Shown: positions 1 through 11,530 of the stretch, in pieces
Layout of the letters: every line of letters begins with the position of its first letter
Numbering within the stretch: position 1 is the first letter of the stretch
Source of the DNA: Fremontodendron californicum
Taxonomy: Eukaryota; Streptophyta; Magnoliopsida; Malvales; Malvaceae
NCBI GenBank assembly: GCA_030761205.1
Contig: JAULJL010000002.1
Location: 22,857,010 to 22,921,009, forward strand
Direction: 5' to 3'
DNA: 64,000 bases
The notes under the pieces: model-generated
The model's database searches: none
What the model was told of the DNA's origin: nothing
The model's input: only the letters and a program-made list of their open reading frames with translations
Translations under genes and position numbers: made by a program

Positions 1-3000
1 TCAAAAGTTCCTTCTGGAATTAAATCTCAAATTTTTTTAGTTCTGTTGAGTGAAGGTTGTTTTCACCTGGATGGAAGGTGTAAAGACAGCTGAGAAATGT
101 AAAAGTTGCAAAGACGATTTGAAGGGTCTGGGACTAGTATCTTACCCAGTCAAACTGAGAGTGCTCACTGTGCATGTGAATCTTCCAAAAGTGGTAAAAG
201 GAAATACATGGAGCTAAGTTCTAGTCCTAAGGATTCCACTCTGTCCTGTCCTATAAATGAAATAATGCTTTGGCATAATGCTATTAAACGAGAACTTAAT
301 GATATAGCTGAGTCTGCTAAGAAGATACAACTTTCTGATGATTTTTCCGATTTATCTGGCTTCAACAAGAGACTGCAATTCATTGCTGAAGTATGCATCT
401 TTCACAGGTTTGGCTAATCTCTGTGTTTCCCTATCTAATAGTTCAATTCTGATAAAGATGATATTGTCAAGCTATTTTCATGTTTCAATGAGGTATACCA
501 GATTAACGTTCTTCATTAATTAGGATTGTTATTACTTCATAGCTAATGCTTTCTATGTTGCATGCACTTTTGAATCTAGGGTTTGTTTTATGCGGCAAAA
601 AACTTCAATTTTATGATTTGATGCATGATCCAACCAAAAAAAGATTTGATGCATGAAAAGTTTTAGGAGAATTTATGAGCTGCCTTTGTGACTGGTTACA
701 TGGTTATGAAATGGACCTGTCTTGTCTCCTGCTGCAGTATTGCTGAGGATAGAGTTATATTCCCTGCCGTAGACGCAGAAATATCATTTTCTCAGGAGCA
801 TGCAGAAGAAGAAATTCAATTTAACAAGCTCAGATGCCTTATCGAAAATATTCAAAGTGCAGGTGCCAACTCATCTTCCACTGAGTTCTATGCAAAATTA
901 TGCTCACAGGCTGATCAAATAATGGATAGCATAGAGAAACATTTCCATAGTGAAGAAGTACAGGCAAGTATTTTATTGTTTCAATATGATGAGTTTCTTT
1001 GCCTGCTTTGTTAGTTACATGATTTTGCATTTCATAATATTTATATAATGGTTGTATCAAATTGTCTGCAAGTTCACCAGTACATATCACTTGAAACCAT
1101 GTTCATGCATCTCTTGTTGCCCCTACGAGCGCTGTCTATAAGGTATGCTGTGCTGCTTTTATAGGTACTTCCACTTGCTCGAAAGCACTTTAGCCCTCAA
1201 AGACAGAGAGAACTTCTTTATCAGAGCTTGTGTGTGATGCCCTTGAAATTAATTGAGTGTCTTACCATGGTTGGTAGGATCATTAAGTGAAGAAGAAGCT
1301 AGGTCTTTCCTTCAAAATATGTATTTGGCAGGTTTGATTATAATTGATTGAGTGCTTTAGGTTGTTTTATTCCTTTTTGTCCTTTTCTAACTTCCAGAGT
1401 TTTATGGACAGCTCCACTATCGAACTCTGCATTGGTTACACTATTTTCTGGTTGGGCATGCAAAGGTCACTCTGCAGATATTTGTCTGTCTTTGGGTGCA
1501 ATTGGTGGTTGTCCTGCAAGAACACTTACTAGAACCCAGAAAGATATTGACCAATCATTCTGTGCATGCACCTCTATCCCTTCTACTGAGGAAAGGCCAA
1601 TTTGTGTTCAAGCAGATGATAATAGAAGGCCTGTCAAGCATGGAAATTTATTTTCATCAGAAGACTCTGATTCTTTACAGTTGACAGGAAGAATAAATAG
1701 TCATAAATTATCATGTAGTAATCAGTCTTGTTGTGTCCCAGCTTTAGGAGTGAATAGCAGTAAGCTGGGCATGAGTTCTCTGGCTGCAGCAAAATCTTTG
1801 CGGTCATTATCTTTTACTCCTTCTGCTCCCTCCCTCAACTCCAGTCTTTTTAACTGGGAAACAGATATAAGCTCTACCGATTTTGGAACCTTACGACCTA
1901 TTGATAATATATTCAAGTTTCATAAAGCCATTCGTAAAGATTTGGAATATTTGGATGTTGAATCTGGAAAACTTAATGATTGCAATGAGACTTTCCTTAG
2001 GCAGTTCATTGGAAGATTTCGCTTGTTGTGGGGTTTATACAGAGCTCACAGTAATGCAGAAGATGATATAGTATTTCCAGCACTAGAATCTAAGGAGACT
2101 CTTCATAACGTTAGCCACTCTTATACCCTGGATCACAAACAGGAGGAGAGGCTTTTTGAAGATATTTCATCTGCACTGTCTGAGCTTACACAACTTTGTG
2201 AATGCTTGAACGATACCGATGTGTATGAAAACTTAAATGAAATCAATTCTGATTCTTCTGAGCAACATGATACAATGCAAAAGTACATTGAGAAAGCGAC
2301 AAAGCTTCAGGGCGTGCAAATCCATTAGAGTAACACTGGATCAACATGTGTTCCGGGAAGAACTTGAGCTGTGGCCATTGTTTGACAGACATTTTTCTGT
2401 GGAGGAGCAGGACAAAATTGTTGGTCGAATAATTGGTACTACAGGTGCAGAGGTGCTCCAGTCAATGTTGCCATGGGTAACTTCTGCTCTTACTCAGGAG
2501 GAGCAGAACAAAATGATGGACACATGGAAACAGGCAACGAAGAACACAATGTTCAGTGAGTGGCTTAATGAATGGTGGGAAGGAACTCCTGCTGCATCTT
2601 CACCTACATCAACATCCGAGAGTTGCATTTCACTAGGTTTATTTGATGCTTTCTGTCCATGCTTTATTTCTTTCTTTTTTTTTCTTTTTTTCTTTTTCTT
2701 TTTTGGTCTCTTGTGGTTGCTGGGTCAGCTGAAATGCAAAGTTGTTATTTCTTGAAATTATTAGATATCTGAATCTAAGGATTTTCAGATATGATCTTTT
2801 CCTAATGAAATTGAAAATTTCTCTTTTAAGGAACTGATGTACATGAAAGCCTTGATCAGAGTGATCTCACTTTTAAACCTGGCTGGAAGGATATCTTTCG
2901 GATGAATCAAAATGAGCTTGAAGCTGAGATCAGAAAAGTTTCTCGGGATTCACCTCTTGATCCAAGGAGAAAAGCTTATCTTATTCAAAATCTTATGACG

Positions 3001-5550
3001 AGGTTTGCTCCGCCCAAAATACAATCTTATTAACCCTGTGTGTATATATATGTGGATATCATTGCTTCATTCTAATCTTTCATGGTTATGCTAGTCGCTG
3101 GATAGCTTCTCAGCAGAAGTCTCCTCAAGCAACAGCGGTTGAAGGTTCTAATGGTGAAGACTTGCTTGGATGCTCTCCATCTTTCAAGGATCTAGAGAAA
3201 CAGGAATTTGGATGTGAACATTACAAAAGAAATTGCAAACTGCGTGCTGCTTGCTGTGGGAAATTATATACATGCAGGTTTTGCCATGATAAAGTCAGTG
3301 ACCATTCAATGGATAGGTAATTTTGTTCCATTCTTGCTTTCTTGGTTTTGGATGGACTTCTATAAGCTTGATTATCATTTTATTTAAGTGCAGGAAGGCT
3401 ACAACTGAAATGATGTGCATGAGCTGCCTGAAAATCCAGCCTGTAGGACCAGTTTGCGCGACACCTTCATGTGGTGGGCTCTCAATGGCAAAGTACTATT
3501 GCAGCATCTGCAAATTTTTTGATGATGAAAGGTGCTAACAATTTCTTTAGAATTCTTTATTTTTTGAATTTATTACTGCTAGAAGATCTAAAAAGCATTT
3601 GAATATATAGTGTGAAGAAATACTAGAAATGTTCAGTAGTTTTGAAGTTTGTATAATGAGTCTGTTCTGTCTTGACCATCTGGAGCACTACAGAAACCTC
3701 CCAAAACAATGGAAGAATGTTTGTAGCTCATTTGCCCCATTCTCTGCTTTGTTTCTTCAGTAGGCTTTCTAAGTCTGTCACAGTCCCGTGTGTGATAGAA
3801 AGACTCAGCTTTTTTTTAGATTACAGGTTCAATTTCTTGTGAGAATTCTGTGAACAAGTTCTTTTTTCAGTCTGGAAACTTTTGATAGTTTGGAACAAAA
3901 GCTGGTGACTGCTGCTGATTATTTATTCCATAAATATTCATCTTGTATGTCTCTTACATTTATCTCAGGACTGTCTATCATTGCCCTTTCTGCAATTTAT
4001 GCCGTGTTGGAAAGGGACTTGGTGATGATTTCTTCCATTGCATGGTATGTAATTGCTGTCTGGCCAAGAAGTTGGTGGATCACAAGTGTCGAGAAAAAGG
4101 TCTAGAAACAATCTGTCCTATCTGCTGTGATTTTTTGTTCACATCAAGTGAAAGTGTGAGAGCACTTCCATGCGGTCATTTCATGCATTCAGCATGTTTT
4201 AGGTCTATTGACTATTGCTTTCTTCTTCATTTCCAGCACCTTTACTCTCATTCAACCCTTCAACTTTTTCCTTGGTGTAGTGAGAACAATATTGTATATT
4301 GCCTTATAATAAATTTTGCACATACTTTGTTTTGTCAGGCATATGCATGCAGTCACTACATCTGCCCAATATGTAGCAAATCAATGGGAGACGTGGCGGT
4401 AAGAAATTTCTTCTTAAAAGCATACTACTATTTCAAGTTAAGGCTGCATATAACATTGTTCTAGAATCTAGATTCCATTATGGTTTAGGGAGGTTGATAT
4501 TTTGTTTCAGTTTCTGGCATTTTTATTTGTTTACATAACTTATATAATCATTATCAAAGTAAATTGCAACCATTGTCCCTAAAGTTCAACTTAAATATCA
4601 TATTTGCCCTTGTAGTTTGGAATATCACAATTTTATCCTCAAACTTTCAATTTTTGTGTCAAAAAATATCCTTGGGTCAATCTAACCGCTATAAAAACTA
4701 TTAACTTATAATTGAAAGACATGTTTTGGTAACTTCCAATTGGCAAGTTATTGGAAGAATTAATAGTTAGATTGATGGAAGGAGTTTTTTGAAACAATTT
4801 AGAAGTTTGAGGACTAATATGTGACATTCGAAACTATAGGGATGAAAATGATATTTATGGCAAGCTTTAGGACAATGGATGCAATTTACTCTTATTATCA
4901 AGACAAATTTTAGTGTGTTTAGATGAGGGATTATAAGGAGAAATTTCATTTCTAGAAAGGATTTCAAATTCTAAAAAACAAATTGACCTTGTTTGGGGAA
5001 ATAAAAGTTGGAATTGTCAAAATTCATGGAATTTCAATGAGGATTTTTCTTCTATCTCAAGCATCATCATTCTTCGTTTATTTTTATTTTCTTTCTCTTC
5101 ACATTCCAATAAAATTTAAATAAAAAATGATTACCCAAACAATATAATTATAAATGCTATAATTTTATTTGATGCATTTTAAAATGACTTCATTCCAAAA
5201 TTCATCAAAATTATAAAATTTCGCAACCAAAAACACCTTTTGAAATTCATTAATAAAAGCTATATTTTAATAGCAAAACTTACCTCATATTTGGAATAGT
5301 GTCATCATCCTTGTCATTTCTGTCATAAAGTTGTTGGTTTTTTTGCTAAGCAAGTTGAGGGATTTCTTGTTAGTACCTGTTTTCACTTGGACCGTTTACA
5401 TTGCTGTCCTCTTGTGGACTGGAGGCTACTAGTTGAAAACCGAACATGACTCAAAAGGAATTGTGTTGATGTGTAGATTAGAGGCAATAATCCCTTAAGC
5501 TTTGTTTGGTTCATAGAAAAGTATGTTGGAGAAGAAAACAGCAAGAAAAA

Positions 5551-5602
<52 letters not shown>

Positions 5603-5681
5603 GAAAAGAAAGTGGAGGAGCATGAAAGTCCTTAGTTTGGATTTACTAGGAAAAATATTTTTAGTCATGTTTGTTAAAGTG

Positions 5682-5723
<42 letters not shown>

Positions 5724-8063
5724 GAACTAAAGAAAAAAAAAAAGAATTAACCCATAGTTGGAACTTTTTTTGTACATCATTCTCAACCTATTCTCATTTT
5801 TTTTCTTCTCTCTAGTTGTGTTTGGGTAGAAATTAAAAAAAAAAAAAAAAGAATTAACCCATAGATGAAAATTTTTTGGTACATCATTCTTAGCTATTCT
5901 CCTCTCTTGCTGCATTTGGGGTTGGCCTTTACCATTTCTTCCCTTTTAAAATTTTCATTTTGTCAATAATCTAAACAACATTGTTTTATTGATTTTCTTT
6001 TCTGCTTCATCTCCTTCTCCTTGACGTTTCAAATTTCCTTCCTTTCTTGCAAATTGGTATCCTCTAATCCTAAATATTGTTATTGCAACTTCGCAATAGC
6101 TGGAGCTTACGATTGCTAGCATGGCTTGTTGCATTCAGATCCTTCAATCCTTCTTGATGTTTCTTGTTCCGTCTGAATTTCCTTGCTCTTCTCTTTGCTG
6201 CATTCTCTCTCTTTCTCCTCTATGGTGGTTGTTGATGTCAATTTCTTGTTGAAGATGGAGGCCCAAAAGTTTTTCTTTAATGTTCCTCACTTTCTTTGAG
6301 GGGAAGTAAGACAAAATAATTATTCTAAATTTCCACAACATTTTCCTTCTGAAGGTTTTCCATCAAATTTTCCAACTTCACAAAACACAATCATTTTCAT
6401 TTCCTTTGAATTTTCATGAACCAAACATGACCTAAGGAAAATTTTGAATATTTTTTTTTTTAGTTTCCCTTAAAAAGTGAGGAAAATGAAGGAAAAGTTT
6501 TTAGGTCTCCACCTCCAACAAGAAATTGTTTTTAAGTTTCAACAAGAACTGCTGAAGAGAATAGAGTGAGAGAGAGGAGAGAAAAAGAGAGGGGAAGTTC
6601 AAATGGAGGAAGAAAAATTAAGAAAGATGATATGGCTGCAGTGAATGTCGTTGATGACAGCTTCGGTGGTTGGAAAAAGTGGTTAACAATAGTGAGGCTT
6701 AGGAGGACAACAATTTGACAGAGGAAGGAGATCTATAAGTGTGGGAGGAGAAGAAGCAAAAAAAGGGAAAAAAATGAAATTGTTTAGGTTAATGGCAAAA
6801 GGAAAAATAAACAAAATGTAGAAAAGGAAAGGATGAGTAGCCCAAACCAAATAGTAAAGGCGAAACCCAAACCCAACTAAAGAAAAGTAAAAGAGAGAGA
6901 GAGAGAGAGAAGTGTAGGAAAAACAAATTGAGACAAAGGAAGGAGATTTGAAACATGAGGGAAAAAGAGATGAAGCAAAAAAGAAAAAGAATAAAACTAT
7001 GTTGTTTAGGTTAGTGGGAAAAGGGAAAATTAGTAAAAAAGAAAGAGATGGATTAGGTTAGGCCCAAACCAAATATAAAGGCGCAACACAAACCCGCTAA
7101 AGAGAAGAAAAAATGAGAGGAGAAAAGCTTGAGTTGATGTATCAAAAAATATTTCAATTATGGGTTAATTCTTTCTCTTATTTTTATTTTTCTTTATTTT
7201 TTTTTTATATATATTTCACCTTAACAAACATGTATAAAAATATTTTTTTTCTATATTTTCCTAGCACATCCAAACAAAGTAAGGAATTTTACCTCCCTTC
7301 ATTTTCTTATTTTATATTTTTTCCTTGATATTTTATTTTTTATCATATTTTTCATGAACCAAACAGAGCCTTGAAATTTTTTCCATATTCACCATACCAA
7401 ACACAAGAATATGAAATTCTAGAATTTCATCTTTTCCTTTGTATTTTCCATGAATTAATTAGAGCCTTAAAGAAAACTTTTATAGCAAAGATTGAAAAGT
7501 ATCTTTGGAGGGTTTATGTTCAAGATGTTTGTTCCATTTGTCAGAAATATTAATTATCTAATTAAGTGCCCAACACATACTGAATGGTAGGTAGCTGGTT
7601 TGCAGCTCATTTCATTCATCAACCAGCATTGCTTTTTCTAGCCGGAGGCTGCTTTTCACAAACTATTAACCTCACATAACAAATGCTAAGAGACTTTCTA
7701 CATAAATCAATTAGCTACTTGAGACTTTCCACTTCTTCTTAAGCTTTTGTATTACCCTTTTTTTAGGTTTACTGTGGCATGCTTGATGCGCTTCTGGCTT
7801 CTGAGCAGCTTCCTGAAGAATACAAGGAATCGCTGTCAGGTAAACCATGCAGGACATTTTGCATTCTCTTCAAGTTCTTCGTTTTTAGGAGTACCGACAA
7901 ACTGGTTTTGTTAATCCAGGATATACTGTGCAATGACTGTGATAAGAAGGGAACTGCTCTGTTTTACTGGTTGTATCACAAGTGTGGTTATTGTGGATCA
8001 TACAATACTAGGGTAATTAAGGTTGAGTCAGCAAATACCTACTGCTCGACCTCAAATGTCTGA
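1..8063 (+). CDS. BTS: BRUTUS-type hemerythrin/RING/zinc-ribbon E3 ubiquitin ligase, 3' part, with frame breaks
   Basis: BRUTUS-type proteins are nuclear/cytosolic iron-sensing E3 ligases: hemerythrin (HHE) domains bind Fe and the RING promotes degradation of bHLH factors of the iron-deficiency response. The 5' part lies outside the window. Exons read from conserved protein and splice sites: about 56-407, 738-963, 1165-1331, 1412-2636, 2831-3002, 3095-3316, 3394-3531, 3969-4202, 4339-4398, 7767-7839, 7920-8063 (stop TGA). Content in order: an HHE domain (exons 1-3), a second HHE domain (about 1890-2200), a CHY zinc finger starting FGCEHYKRNC (3200-3316), CTCHY cysteines (3394-4110), a RING (CPICCDF...CGHFMHSAC...CPICSKS, 4110-4390), and a C-terminal zinc ribbon (CNDCDKKG...YHKCGYCGSYN). 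Intron 963/1165 has a GC donor. Five exons are out of frame: about 118-127, near 1256 (2 nt short), near 2312 (2 nt short), near 4199 (1 nt short) and near 7826 (1 nt extra). Exon lengths modulo 3 agree for the last four. There are no nonsense substitutions, so assembly error is as likely as gene decay. Identity is firm; integrity is not. Confidence 0.88.
4558..4893. mobile_element. MITE, 336 bp, in the long BTS intron (hAT-like by its 8-bp duplication)
   Basis: Ends are inverted repeats: AGTAAATTGCAACCATTGTC on the left, and an imperfect complement reading CAATGGATGCAATTTACT on the right. The 8-bp sequence ATTATCAA occurs at 4550-4557 and again at 4894-4901, a target duplication of the size made by hAT transposases. 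There is no coding capacity, so it would be mobilised in trans. The inner flanks also pair imperfectly. Confidence 0.72.
4902..7766. other. Rest of the 3.4-kb BTS intron: inverted-repeat element(s) and microsatellites
   Basis: Non-coding, between the RING exon and the zinc-ribbon exons. The left motif GCTTTGTTTGGTTCATAG (about 5500) is matched in inverse orientation near 7350-7370 (ATGAACCAAACAGAGCC) and also near 6416-6432, so one element of about 1.9 kb or two overlapping copies is present. The termini resemble Harbinger-type MITEs, with no convincing target duplication. Purine-rich segments at about 6740-6890 and 6960-7105 are imperfect direct repeats. AT-dinucleotide tracts lie at about 5558-5600 and 5683-5721, and a GA tract at 6894-6911. 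The short ORFs here are chance. Confidence 0.55.
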
Positions 8064-8768
8064 GGGCATCTCATCTCATCTTCATCTTGTTAATTTAGGT
8101 GTGTAAATACCTCAGAGCCTCCACTTACTGTATAAAGCTTTGTAAATCAAAGTTATGGCAATAGTCAAAATCCAATTGTTCCATTCTCTTCTCAATAGAT
8201 GGAAGAAATTAGGTTATTTTTATTTTATTTTTTAATAAAAAGAACATGTCAATGTTTTGCTAGAGCAAATTTAAGCAAGTATTCAAACTTTTACTTTGCC
8301 CAATGGGCATATTGTTTTATGTTGCCGTTGCAAGTGCTGAGATTATCGTCAAAGAAAGAAAAAGGGAATTCTTCTCGAAGACGTAATGAGTTTAGGTGTC
8401 GAAAAATTACTAGTGGGAAAATACGGCTTTATGGTTTTCAGCGGGGGCTTTTGGTAGAGAAGGGTTCTTTTCAACATTCTGATTTTAGTGAAGCTCTTTT
8501 TGTTGTTGCTTTTTATTCTACTCTTTTTAAATTAGAGCAAATAAATGAGTTAATTTTTTTTTACCAGAAACATAGAAATATTATTGATGATATAGACTTT
8601 GCTTTATAAACAATGATCAAATCTAACTGCTGAAATCATAAATATGAGAACAACAGCAACCAAAAGAACACTAATGTAGAGCAAGGAGCCTATCCTTATA
8701 CATCAAAGGGATATTAGCTCTGTCAGTATGGGTTAATTTAGTTGGTTGACTATTTATTAATATCTTGA
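8064..8768. other. BTS 3' flank/UTR and intergenic DNA
   Basis: Follows the BTS stop and should contain its 3' UTR and poly(A) site. A 136-codon frame at 8199-8609 (+) is open but matches no family I know, and its base composition resembles the surrounding non-coding DNA. I do not call it a gene. Confidence 0.4.
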
Positions 8769-8773
8769 CAAGT

Positions 8774-9443
8774 TGATAGGATTCAAGATGGTCCAATCCC
8801 ATGACAATTTCTATATGGGCCAAGATCCAAGAAGATCTAGGAAATATAGTAAGAATGGGTGGAATTCACTTGGGCCATGTCGCAAGTTATTCAAGAAAGA
8901 CTTCAACATGCAAGATGGGCTTGCATCCAAGTTTGGTCCATGTGATTCAAGAACATAAGGTGGCACATTAAGAGGGCTTATTTTAATTCTTATAATTACT
9001 TAAGCATTTGGGCCTATATTATGTAACATGGACATCTTTTAATTATTTAGGTTTGGACTTGAGTATGTTCAATTCATAGTTTACATATTATTACTTAGTA
9101 GATTAGGGTTATTGTAGGGAGGCTATAAATATATGTCTTAGCCGCCTACTTCAATTATCTTTTGATCAATTAAGTCTGATTTTATTCAGTGAGAGTTTTC
9201 TCTTTTAGTTCTTGAAAAAACTTAGGAACTTCTCAAAGATTTCTTTCTTTGTGGCGTTCAACCTATCAAACTTAGGTTCTTGAAACGAGAGTTCTTAGGG
9301 TCTAGCTTACATGCTTAATCTAAGGTTCTTTGAAACAGGCTTTTAAGGGTTTAAGTTTTCTTTGCCTGAATCTTGGCTTTTCTGGGTTAGGTATTTCAAT
9401 TTGTTAGTGGGTTCAAAGGGTTTAACCCTTAAGGTTCACATCA
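8774..9443 (+). repeat. Copia-type LTR (670 bp) with TATA box
   Basis: TG...CA ends, TATAAATA at 9124-9131, and a short primer-binding-site remnant (TGGTAT at 9446-9451) immediately downstream. U3 is about 350 bp and R-U5 about 310 bp. It is the upright half of the palindromic insertion. Confidence 0.75.
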
Positions 9444-9448
9444 GTTGG

Positions 9449-9818
9449 TATATTTATAGCCTCCCTACAATAACCCTAATCTACTAAGTAATAATATGTA
9501 AAATATGGGTTGAACATGCTCAAGTCCAAACCTAAATAATTAAAAGATGTTCATGTTACATAATATAGGCCCAAATGCCTAAGTAATTATAAGAATTAAA
9601 ATAAGCTCAAATAAGCCCTCTTAATGTGCCACCTTGTGTTCTTGAATCACATGGACCAAACTTGGATGCAAGCCCATCTTGCATGTTGAAGTCTTTCCTG
9701 AATCACTTGCAACATGGCCCAAGTGAATTATACCCATTCTTACCATGTTTCCTAGATCTTCTTGGATCTTGGCCTATATAGAAATTGCCATGGGATTGGG
9801 CCATCTTAGATCCTATCA
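9449..9818 (-). repeat. Inverted U3 arm of the same LTR
   Basis: Reverse complement of 8774-9133 with scattered substitutions and small indels. It begins in a TATA microhomology shared with the primer-binding-site remnant and ends GATCCTATCA, the complement of the LTR start, directly against the right target duplication. Confidence 0.75.
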
Positions 9819-9984
9819 CAAGTACTAAGGTTTGAGTTTTACCAGTCTCATTAGGTGAGTGATCTGTAAGTATTATTGTTAACTCTTGATGAAGTGTGAC
9901 ATGTTCCGACTCTGGATTGAGATAGTCTTTCCTTACCTAAACTTTAAAATCTGAAAAAAAAAAAAAAAAAAAAGGGATATTAGT

Positions 9985-10610
9985 CCTTTTGTGCATCAAA
10001 CGATATTCAATCGCTTGATCTCCAAAAAGCTGAAGTCATCTAACACCGGAGATATAACTTCCAAATATTCTTCCAGCCTTACATTGTAATCTGCAACCCC
10101 CATAACTACCTTGGCATCTGTTTCAAAAATGACCCTTTTGAAACTTCTCCTGCCACAATTGCTCCTCCTTTAAGTGCTTGAGCTTCAGCCAAATTAAACA
10201 GCAGAGTCAGCTTTATGCATATGCCCTGTACTTGCAATAACCTTGCCTTGTCTTGGAGTCAAAAGTGCCATCACAGTTGATCTCTCTCCAGCCTGATCTG
10301 GTGCAAAGTGTCCACTTTTTTGTCTGTCTTGCTAGTTAAACGTCCAAAATTTTTCTATGCCCACACTTTTAGGTAACTCTCCAGTAGTATTTTATTATTC
10401 TTCTGATAATATCACCAATTTTCAGCTCTTTTTTTCCAAATACAAGCTCACATCTCCTTTTCCAAATAAACAGCATGTCTAAGCTACTTGGACCTTGTTC
10501 TGCTCACCTCCTCCTTATGGGAAAAGATATCCAACAGCCAGTCATCGAATCTGAAAACATTATCCCTATAAATCCTGAATCCATTGCATCATTCGAACTA
10601 GATACCCCTT
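9985..10610 (-). pseudogene. Decayed LINE fragment: zf-RVT-like and RNase H-like (RVT_3) region
   Basis: Reading the - strand in broken frames gives, in order: FDDWLLDIFSHKEEV (about 10550), IWKRRCELVFG (about 10440), INCDGTF (about 10275), a segment AEAQALKGGAIVA (about 10160-10200), and KRVIFETDAKVVMGVADY (about 10095-10145). These are hallmarks of the C-terminal zf-RVT and RNase H-like domains of plant non-LTR retrotransposons, including the D of the INCDG motif and the ETDA motif. Frames change several times and stops occur, so it is dead. A poly(A) tract lies at about 9955-9973 on the + strand. I see no LINE RT domain nearby. Confidence 0.6.
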
Positions 10611-10619
10611 GTCCCAACC

Positions 10620-11205
10620 ACACAACAAACACATAATCTCCACAGCATATATTACCAATAATGAATACTTTTTAAAAGTGTTTTGAATTTTTTTTTTATA
10701 TATAAAAACAAGTTTAGAATCCATATAGTATGCATATGTGTTAAATAATAATGTTTGGAAATATAAAAATTGTCTTGAAATAAAAAATTAGCTAGAGTAG
10801 TCGAGCAAATAGCTAAAATTGTGTTCTGTCTTAAAACAAATTTGCCTATGGGATTCAAATCCCATGACTTGAGTATTCGAATTCTCTTTTTGGAAACTCA
10901 AAAATATGTTCATTCTCTCTTCCATTTTCTGGTTTATGGAATCATGTGTGTTCAACAGTTTCTTGAAGTACAATTTTATCTTTGTTTAGGCATCTAGATA
11001 TAAAGTTTCCAAAAAACTATTTGCATTATAGTGAGGAAACTATTATGCTAAAGAAAATTTCTTAAAATTGCCTTGCTTAAGTTTTTCTCATTAAATTAGA
11101 TTACATTAATCTCTACTCATATAACAATTTTAGGATCATAGACCTCTCGAATGATGACTTATGCAATCAAATTTTATGTGTATGAAATGGAAAAACTTGA
11201 AAAAT
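10620..11205. other. AT-rich intergenic DNA
   Basis: No gene, repeat structure or recognisable remnant seen. Short ORFs on the - strand at 10652-10973 look like chance frames. Confidence 0.4.
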
Positions 11206-11212
11206 ATTAAGG

Positions 11213-11530
11213 TTGCGTTTGGGAACTTGAATTTCAAAAGATGGATTTGGATTTAAAAAATAGCGTAAATTGTGAATAAAACACATGTAATAGTAACATT
11301 GATGATTATGTTTCAAATCCATAAATTTGTTGGATTCTTATTTAGTGGTGAACTTCAAATACTTATAGCTATTTGTGAATTTGAAATTAATGTTTTTATA
11401 CCTTTCAAATATATATAATCATATTGAGTCTTAACTAATTTATACATAATATATGTATTTCATTCTCACAATTTATATAGCAAATGAAATCCAAATCCAA
11501 AATTTCAAATTCAAATTCCCAAACATAGCA
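11213..11530. mobile_element. Putative MITE with long terminal inverted repeats
   Basis: The left end, TGCGTTTGGGAACTTGAATT and onward, pairs with the right end near 11484-11530, whose complement starts TGCTATGTTTGGGAATTTGA. The arms both contain GGATTTGGATTT and span roughly 45 bp. There are no coding frames. A target duplication is unclear. The giant retrotransposon begins 10 bp to the right. Confidence 0.5.

Larger units (their letters stand above)
8774..9818. mobile_element. Palindromic LTR insertion: complete LTR plus inverted copy of its U3
   Basis: One insertion flanked by the 5-bp duplication CAAGT (8769-8773 and 9819-9823). The left part is a complete LTR, 8774-9443, starting TGATAGGATT and ending CACATCA, with a TATA box at 9124-9131. 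It is followed by GT and TGGTAT, the first bases of the usual initiator-Met primer-binding site of copia elements. At that point the sequence switches to the reverse complement of 8774-9133 (9449-9818). The inverted arm therefore covers U3 only, breaking at the TATA box, and both outer ends carry the same U3 terminus. The arms are clearly similar with scattered differences. No ORFs. Confidence 0.8.

Noticed and set aside
8199..8609. 136-codon + strand ORF downstream of BTS
   Set aside because: No recognisable family, Leu/Phe/Lys-rich translation typical of AT-rich non-coding DNA, and overlaps the expected 3' flank.
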